From positions 1,060,001 to 1,124,000 of the forward strand of contig NZ_RWJI01000001.1 of assembly GCF_003933235.1 (NCBI RefSeq): a stretch of 64,000 bases of DNA, in the 5' to 3' direction. This document shows, piece by piece, positions 59,253 through 64,000 of this stretch. A model generated the notes under the pieces. It saw only the letters and a list, made by a program, of their open reading frames with translations, made no database searches and had not been told where the DNA came from. The DNA comes from Sphingorhabdus wooponensis. GTDB lineage: Bacteria; Pseudomonadota; Alphaproteobacteria; Sphingomonadales; Sphingomonadaceae. The first letter of the stretch is position 1, and each line of letters opens with the position of its first letter. A program made the position numbers and the translations under genes.

Positions 59253-59732
59253 ATGCATAAAACGCCCCTCTCACGCATATCTGCAGAAGCGTTGAACGCT
59301 TTGCTTGATGATGCGTTTGGAACGGACAGGCATATGCGTACAGCCTATTTACTGCGCAAAGGCATGGCGGCCATCGACCATCTGTCCTTTGGCATTTTGG
59401 AAAATAGTGCGCTTCTGGCAAGCATTCAGTGTTGGCCGGTGCGCGTGGATCATGCCGATTTGATCTTGGTCGGGCCAGTCGCCGTTGCCAGTCATCGCCA
59501 GAATGAAGGCCTTGGAACACAATTGATGCAATTGATGCTGAACGCCGTAACACCTCAGGATGCGCCAATGGTGATGATAGGTGATCCTGAATATTATGGC
59601 CGTTTCGGTTTTGAGGCTGAGGGCACATCTGGCTGGACCTTGCCGGGCCCTTGGGAACCACGGCGTTTGCTTCTGCGCAATAATGATAGGGTTGCGTTGC
59701 CAACGCACGGCATGCTCGGGCCAAATGACTAA
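59253..59732 (+). CDS. GNAT family N-acetyltransferase
   Basis: The 159-residue protein has the GNAT fold: DLILVGPVAVASHRQNEGLG with the acetyl-CoA-binding Q/R-x-x-G-x-G pattern, TQLMQLMLNAVTPQDAPMVM, and the YYGRFGFEAEGT segment typical of YhbS/predicted acetyltransferases. The acceptor substrate is unknown. ATG 59253 is chosen; an upstream ATG at 59226 gives a poorer N-terminus. Confidence 0.87.
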   Translation: MHKTPLSRISAEALNALLDDAFGTDRHMRTAYLLRKGMAAIDHLSFGILENSALLASIQCWPVRVDHADLILVGPVAVASHRQNEGLGTQLMQLMLNAVTPQDAPMVMIGDPEYYGRFGFEAEGTSGWTLPGPWEPRRLLLRNNDRVALPTHGMLGPND

Positions 59733-59770
59733 GCTTTGACGATTGGCCTGATTGGACCTATCGCGTTTCT

Positions 59771-60322
59771 ATGCCTTATGAAGCACCCGATCTAGCAAAG
59801 CTGACGCTATCCGATATTGCGGACCTTGTTGCGGCGCGAAAATTGCCACCAGTGGAAAGCTGGGAACCCGCAAATACGGGCGATAGCGAAATGCGGATCG
59901 CGTCGGACGGTACATGGTTTCATCAGGGTGGAGAAATTACGCGCCCCGCCATGATCCGCGCCTTTTCCAGTCTCTTGCGCCGCGACGCCAACGGCCAATA
60001 TTGGTTAGTGACGCCGCAACAAAAGCTGTCAATCATCGTCGACGACGTTCCATTTATCGCGGTAGAATTGCAAAGTGAGGGCGAAGGAGCAGAACGCAGC
60101 TTGGCATTCCGGCTGAACAGCGACGACCTGATTTTCGCTGATGCCAATCACGCCATCGAAATGCGCGGCGGTATGTTATATGTGCATGTGCGCGGCGGTA
60201 TGTACGCAAAACTTGCACGCCCCGTTTATTACGAACTCGCAGATTTGGCGCTTTCGGAAAATCCCGATAGCCCCAGCATCTGGAGCAGAGGCGCGCAATT
60301 CAAGCTGGATTCATCTGCATGA
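59771..60322 (+). CDS. DUF1285 domain-containing protein
   Basis: The 183-residue protein has the DUF1285 pattern: VESWEPANTGDSEMRIASDG, TWFHQGGEITRPAMIRAFSS, LLRRDANGQYWLVTPQQKLS and an internal YVHVRGGMYAKLARPVYYEL. It is conserved in proteobacteria without known function. Its end overlaps the NUDIX gene start (4 bp), and cca follows, so the three genes form an operon. Confidence 0.92.
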   Translation: MPYEAPDLAKLTLSDIADLVAARKLPPVESWEPANTGDSEMRIASDGTWFHQGGEITRPAMIRAFSSLLRRDANGQYWLVTPQQKLSIIVDDVPFIAVELQSEGEGAERSLAFRLNSDDLIFADANHAIEMRGGMLYVHVRGGMYAKLARPVYYELADLALSENPDSPSIWSRGAQFKLDSSA

Positions 60323-60891
60323 ACTGGCGGCAACGGCTGCAAACGGCGCTTGATCCTGCGCTAAGTATAGAAATTGAGGACGAACGGCACTTTGCCGTTG
60401 GTACCCACCGCGCGGCCGCCGTGCTCATCCCCATAACCAATCGGGCAGAACCTGGCGTCATCTTGACCCAGCGCCCCACATGGCTGCGAAGCCATGCGGG
60501 CCAAGTAGCCTTTCCTGGAGGCAAGGTCGATGACAGCGACGAAAATGCAATCGCGGCGGCCCTAAGGGAGGCGCATGAAGAATTGAACATTCCGCCCGCG
60601 ACAGTTGAAGTCATCGGTGTAGCGGATACCTATTTTTCGGGCAGTGGCTACAGCATCGCGCCCGTTGTTGGCATTATCCCACCGGACCTTGCGCTTCAGC
60701 CCAATCCCGAAGAAGTCGATGCTTTTTTCGAAGTGCCGCTTGCCTTCTTGCTTGACCCTGCCAATTCGGTGCGAAAAGAGGCGGCTTGGAATGGGCAGCA
60801 ACGCAATTATTATGACATGCAATGGGGCGAACGACGAATATGGGGCGTAACGGCGGGGATCATCGCCAATCTCGTGCGGCGGATGGCGTGA
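60319..60891 (+). CDS. CoA pyrophosphatase (NUDIX)
   Basis: A 190-residue NUDIX hydrolase of the CoAse group: VILTQRPTWLRSHAGQVAFP followed by the Nudix box GGKVDDSDENAIAAALREAH-EEL. The LRxHAGQVAFPGG motif is the CoA-pyrophosphatase signature (E. coli NudL-like). It splits CoA to phosphopantetheine and 3',5'-ADP. Its stop shares a base with the cca start. Confidence 0.92.
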   Translation: MNWRQRLQTALDPALSIEIEDERHFAVGTHRAAAVLIPITNRAEPGVILTQRPTWLRSHAGQVAFPGGKVDDSDENAIAAALREAHEELNIPPATVEVIGVADTYFSGSGYSIAPVVGIIPPDLALQPNPEEVDAFFEVPLAFLLDPANSVRKEAAWNGQQRNYYDMQWGERRIWGVTAGIIANLVRRMA

Positions 60892-62120
60892 TGCCGGTGC
60901 AATTGCCCGACGCCGAATGGCAGCATAATCATGGCCTAAAAAGCGTCTTGGCTGCGCTCGACGATGTTTATGGCGGCCCACGTTATGTCGGTGGCGCGGT
61001 GCGCGACACGCTGCTGGGTTTGCCGGTATCTGACATTGATATCGCAACGGCCTTATTACCAGATGACGTGATCAACCGTTTGGAAGCAGCTGGTATCAAG
61101 GCCATACCCACAGGCGTTGAACATGGCACGGTTACGGCGGCCTTAGCAGGCAAAAATTACGAAATCACAACATTGCGGCGCGATGTTGCAACCGATGGTC
61201 GGCGCGCCACGGTGGCCTTTTCCACCGATTGGCAGGAAGACGCAGCGCGCCGCGACTTCACAATCAACGCTTTATATGTCGATCCCCAAAGCGGGGAAGT
61301 CTTCGACTATTTTGATGGACTGAGCGATCTCGAAGCGCGCAGACTGCGGTTCATTGGCGATGCCAACCAACGGATCGCTGAGGATTTCTTGCGCATATTG
61401 CGCTATTTCCGCTTCCTTGCCCGATATGGCGGCGGACAGATTGATGCAGGCGCCATTGAAGCATGCGCAAATGGCGCGCATGGGCTGACAGCCTTGTCGC
61501 GCGAACGCATAGCGCAGGAGCTGTCTCGCATATTAGGATTGAAAAATCCGGTCGCGTCGGTTGACCTCATGATCCAAAACGGCATCTTTACGCCCTTTTT
61601 GCCTGAACTGTCCAAAAGCGCGGCTGATCATTTGAAACAACTCGTGCAGCGCGAAGCACAATTTAAGCAGCCCGTTTCACTGCCGGCGCGCTTTCTGGCG
61701 CTATTAACCCGTGACATTGTTGCCACTGATAAGGTTGCGGCGCGGTTGAAACTGTCCAACAAAATGCGCGAGGGCTTTGGCCATAGGTTGCGCGCAGGCG
61801 TCCCAACCCCTTTTAATGTTCGAGCCATCGCTTATGGGGCCGATATCGACACTGCGCGCGATGCCGCGATGCTATATGCTGTCGATGAGGATGTGCCGGA
61901 ATGTCTCGCGCAGCTGGAGCAATGGGACATTCCTACGCTTTCGATCAAGGGCGGCGAATTGATCAGCATGGGTTTACCGCCCGGTCCGCTCGTGGCAAAA
62001 ACGCTGCAAGCCATCGACGCGGCGTGGATAGAACAGGACTTCCCAGATACCGCACGCCAGCGCGAGATAGCAGTGCAAATGGTCAACGCGGCTTTAGCCG
62101 TGGATAATCAATCAAATTGA
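60891..62120 (+). CDS. cca: CCA-adding tRNA nucleotidyltransferase / poly(A) polymerase family
   Basis: From ATG 60891 the product has 409 residues. It has the class II nucleotidyltransferase head: YVGGAVRDTLLGLPVSDIDI with catalytic DxD, FTINALYVDPQSGEVFDYFD and ADNQRIAEDFLRILR-like ERxRxE region (DANQRIAEDFLRILRYFRFL). It repairs or adds the 3' CCA of tRNAs. The TGATG overlap couples it to the NUDIX gene; it ends convergently with parC. Confidence 0.93.
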   Translation: MPVQLPDAEWQHNHGLKSVLAALDDVYGGPRYVGGAVRDTLLGLPVSDIDIATALLPDDVINRLEAAGIKAIPTGVEHGTVTAALAGKNYEITTLRRDVATDGRRATVAFSTDWQEDAARRDFTINALYVDPQSGEVFDYFDGLSDLEARRLRFIGDANQRIAEDFLRILRYFRFLARYGGGQIDAGAIEACANGAHGLTALSRERIAQELSRILGLKNPVASVDLMIQNGIFTPFLPELSKSAADHLKQLVQREAQFKQPVSLPARFLALLTRDIVATDKVAARLKLSNKMREGFGHRLRAGVPTPFNVRAIAYGADIDTARDAAMLYAVDEDVPECLAQLEQWDIPTLSIKGGELISMGLPPGPLVAKTLQAIDAAWIEQDFPDTARQREIAVQMVNAALAVDNQSN

Positions 62121-64000
62121 TTGTTACGCGGAAAACCCTGCGGCGGTAATCGGCCAGCGGCGCCCCGCGCGACACGCCATAATGACATGTCATTCTCCGT
62201 CCGCATCCGTCCGCTGTCGCCGCCCATGGTCCAACTCAGCCCCTCGCTCATGCGGAAACACACCGCATCTGCAAGCCCACCGTCCTTATAACGTTGCAAA
62301 GTTACGCCCTGCCCTTTGGACATTTCGGGGATCTCGGTCATCGGGAAAACGACTAATTTTCGGTTATCGCCCACTACGGCAACATATTGATCGCGCAATA
62401 CCGCTTCATCCGAAGTTTCCGGCGGCGCTAGGCGGACGACCTTTAAGCGCGTGCCAGGCTTCAATGTAACAACGCCGCGTCCTTTGCGTGTCTCGGCGAT
62501 AACCTCACTAATGCGCGCAATGAAACCTTTTCCAGTAGTGGCAGCCAGCAACATCCGGCCATCGGCAACCGCTGGGAAAACGGCCACAATATCGTTACCC
62601 GCTTCAATGTCGATCATCGTACTCACAGGTTCACCGAACCCGCGCGCACCGGGAAGTTTATCCGCACCCAAGGTGTAAAAACGGCCATTCGCTGTAGCGA
62701 TAAGGATCTTGTCTGTCGTTTGGGCATGGAAGGCGAAAGCGGGGCCGTCCCCTTCTTTGAACTTGAAGTCCGCGCGCGCAGACAGATCGGCATGGCCCTT
62801 CATCGCCTTGATCCAGCCGCGCTTTGACATGATGACGGTCACGGGCTCGCGCTCCACAAACGCCTCAAGCGAAATCTCGCGCGCTTGCCCTGCTTCTTCC
62901 AAGCTTGTCCGGCGGCGACCAAGCGCCGTTTCTTCGGCGTAATTTTTACGCAGTGCCGACAGGTCTTTCTTCAACCGCTTCTTTTGGAGCGCTGGACTGT
63001 CGATCAACTTTACAAGATCTTCCCGCTCAGCCTCTAACGCCTCAAGCTCGCGTCGCAGCTCCATTTCCTCAAGCCTGCGCAACGACCGCAAACGCATGTT
63101 CAAAATGGCCTCTGCCTGACGGTCATTCAAATCGAATTCCGCCATCATGACGGGCTTGGGCTCGTCCTCCGTGCGGATAATCTCGATAATGCGGTCAAGA
63201 TTAAGGAAGGCAATGATATAGCCCTGAAGCAACTCCAGCCGCGCGTCGATCTTCTCAAGCCGATGCTGGGATTTACGCACGAGCACTTCAATCTGGTGTC
63301 GCAACCAATGCAGCAGGACTTCGCCCAAGCCCATAACCTTGGGCGTGCGGTCGGAATCCAACACGTTCATATTCAAAGAGAAGCGCGTTTCCAAATCGGT
63401 AAGGCGGAACAAGGCGTTCTTCAGATCTTCGGGGTCAACATTGCGGCTTTTCGGTACAAGCACAATGCGGACATGCTCGTCGCTTTCATCGCGAATGTCA
63501 TCGAGAATGGGCAACTTCTTATCGGCAATAAGCTGTGCGATTTGTTCAATCAGCTTGCCCTTTTGCACTTGATAGGGAATTTCAGACACGACCAACTGCC
63601 ATGTCCCACCGGGTAGTTTTTCAACGCCTGTCGGTTCCCAGGCGCTGTCATCCTGCCAACCGTTTGAGAAACGTGCGCGTACGCGCATCGCGCCTCGACC
63701 GGAGGCATAGGCCGCGCTGATCACTGATGGGCTATCGACTAACACACCACCTGTTGCAAAATCGGGGCCACGCACGATTTCCATCAATTGGTCATGGCTG
63801 GTCTGCGGATTGTCAATCAACAGCATCGCCGCATCGATAATCTCGGCGGCATTATGCGATGGTATGCTTGTCGCCATGCCCACGGCAATCCCGCTGGCTC
63901 CATTGGCGAGCAAATTCGGGAACAGGCCAGGCATGACCTCTGGCTCTTCATCCTCGCCATTATAGGTTGGCCGAAAATCAGTCGCGTTTTCGTCGAGCCC
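62108..64000 (-). CDS. parC: DNA topoisomerase IV subunit A (3' part, 5' end outside window)
   Basis: The open frame runs to the right edge of the window, so only the C-terminal about 630 residues are seen. It includes RPTYNGEDEEPEVMPGLFPN, NGASGIAVGMATSIPSHNAA, PTGVEKLPGGTWQLVVSEIP, and the long coiled-coil tower (about residues where LRRLEEMELRRELEALEAER lies), then a C-terminal beta-pinwheel. ParC and GyrA are alike; a short C-terminal domain and the PGLFPN-LLANG-type context favour ParC. It decatenates daughter chromosomes. Confidence 0.9.
   Translation of the reverse strand, partial: GLDENATDFRPTYNGEDEEPEVMPGLFPNLLANGASGIAVGMATSIPSHNAAEIIDAAMLLIDNPQTSHDQLMEIVRGPDFATGGVLVDSPSVISAAYASGRGAMRVRARFSNGWQDDSAWEPTGVEKLPGGTWQLVVSEIPYQVQKGKLIEQIAQLIADKKLPILDDIRDESDEHVRIVLVPKSRNVDPEDLKNALFRLTDLETRFSLNMNVLDSDRTPKVMGLGEVLLHWLRHQIEVLVRKSQHRLEKIDARLELLQGYIIAFLNLDRIIEIIRTEDEPKPVMMAEFDLNDRQAEAILNMRLRSLRRLEEMELRRELEALEAEREDLVKLIDSPALQKKRLKKDLSALRKNYAEETALGRRRTSLEEAGQAREISLEAFVEREPVTVIMSKRGWIKAMKGHADLSARADFKFKEGDGPAFAFHAQTTDKILIATANGRFYTLGADKLPGARGFGEPVSTMIDIEAGNDIVAVFPAVADGRMLLAATTGKGFIARISEVIAETRKGRGVVTLKPGTRLKVVRLAPPETSDEAVLRDQYVAVVGDNRKLVVFPMTEIPEMSKGQGVTLQRYKDGGLADAVCFRMSEGLSWTMGGDSGRMRTENDMSLWRVARGAAGRLPPQGFPRNNQFD

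Overview
The window looks like a chromosomal segment of an alphaproteobacterium, most likely Sphingomonadales (Sphingorhabdus/Sphingopyxis-like). That placement is inferred from gene content: a CcrM-type GANTC methyltransferase next to rnhB and folP, a three-gene pnt transhydrogenase with a small aa3-type oxidase subunit IV gene, an ScfR/RamB-type regulator divergent from isocitrate lyase, and the rimP-nusA-ylxR-infB-rbfA-truB-rpsO-pnp cluster. No rRNA or CRISPR array is present and there is one tRNA gene, tRNA-Ser(CGA).

Positions 1 to about 9908 are accessory DNA that ends at the 3' end of tRNA-Ser(CGA), the usual arrangement for an element integrated by a tyrosine recombinase. Its other end and any integrase lie outside the window. 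From left to right it carries: a hairpin-rich leader and two tandem paralogous small genes translationally coupled to a primase-helicase (623-2836); directly after that gene, a 225-bp near-palindrome with eight copies of a 9-bp repeat and a perfect 41-bp inverted repeat, a strong candidate replication origin; a conserved small protein with a duplicated helix and an apparent frameshift; an XRE regulator with a 14-bp palindrome at its start; a run of exported proteins that includes a TbpB-like surface lipoprotein and its probable Slam translocon (5688-7806); and a group of small secreted proteins or lipoproteins (7884-9630). The layout resembles a satellite-type element (own replication module, no visible structural genes) carrying a surface-lipoprotein display cassette.

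Positions 10000-64000 are densely packed core genome. 10131-16012 holds hspQ, an amino-acid racemase, pntB/pntAB/pntAA with a subunit IV gene, a DUF2177 protein and folP. 16036-20412 holds ccrM (five GANTC sites in its upstream region), rnhB, a thiD-VOC fusion and glmM. 20509-28833 is transport and peripheral metabolism: a dicarboxylate symporter, an aldo/keto reductase, an NnrU protein, two tandem exported amidohydrolases beside a POT peptide transporter, a nitroreductase and a GntR regulator. 28853-34997 is acetate/hydroxybutyrate/lactate use: ScfR regulator, aceA, bdhA and an FMN-dependent lactate-type oxidase, followed by a LysE-type exporter. 35075-41398 holds a luciferase-like oxidoreductase, sdhCDA (no sdhB here), an SDR, prmA and phhA. 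41470-46529 is ligA, an exported hypothetical, recN and bamD.

46703-56896 is the translation and RNA-processing cluster read leftwards (rimP, nusA, ylxR, infB, rbfA, tdk, truB, rpsO, pnp). The ylxR start region carries an apparent one-base frameshift. 57084-62120 holds a sugar dehydrogenase, a DUF1499 membrane protein, a GNAT enzyme and the overlapping DUF1285-NUDIX-cca set. The window ends inside parC.

Assignments come from reading motifs and gene order by eye. No database search or folding program was run.
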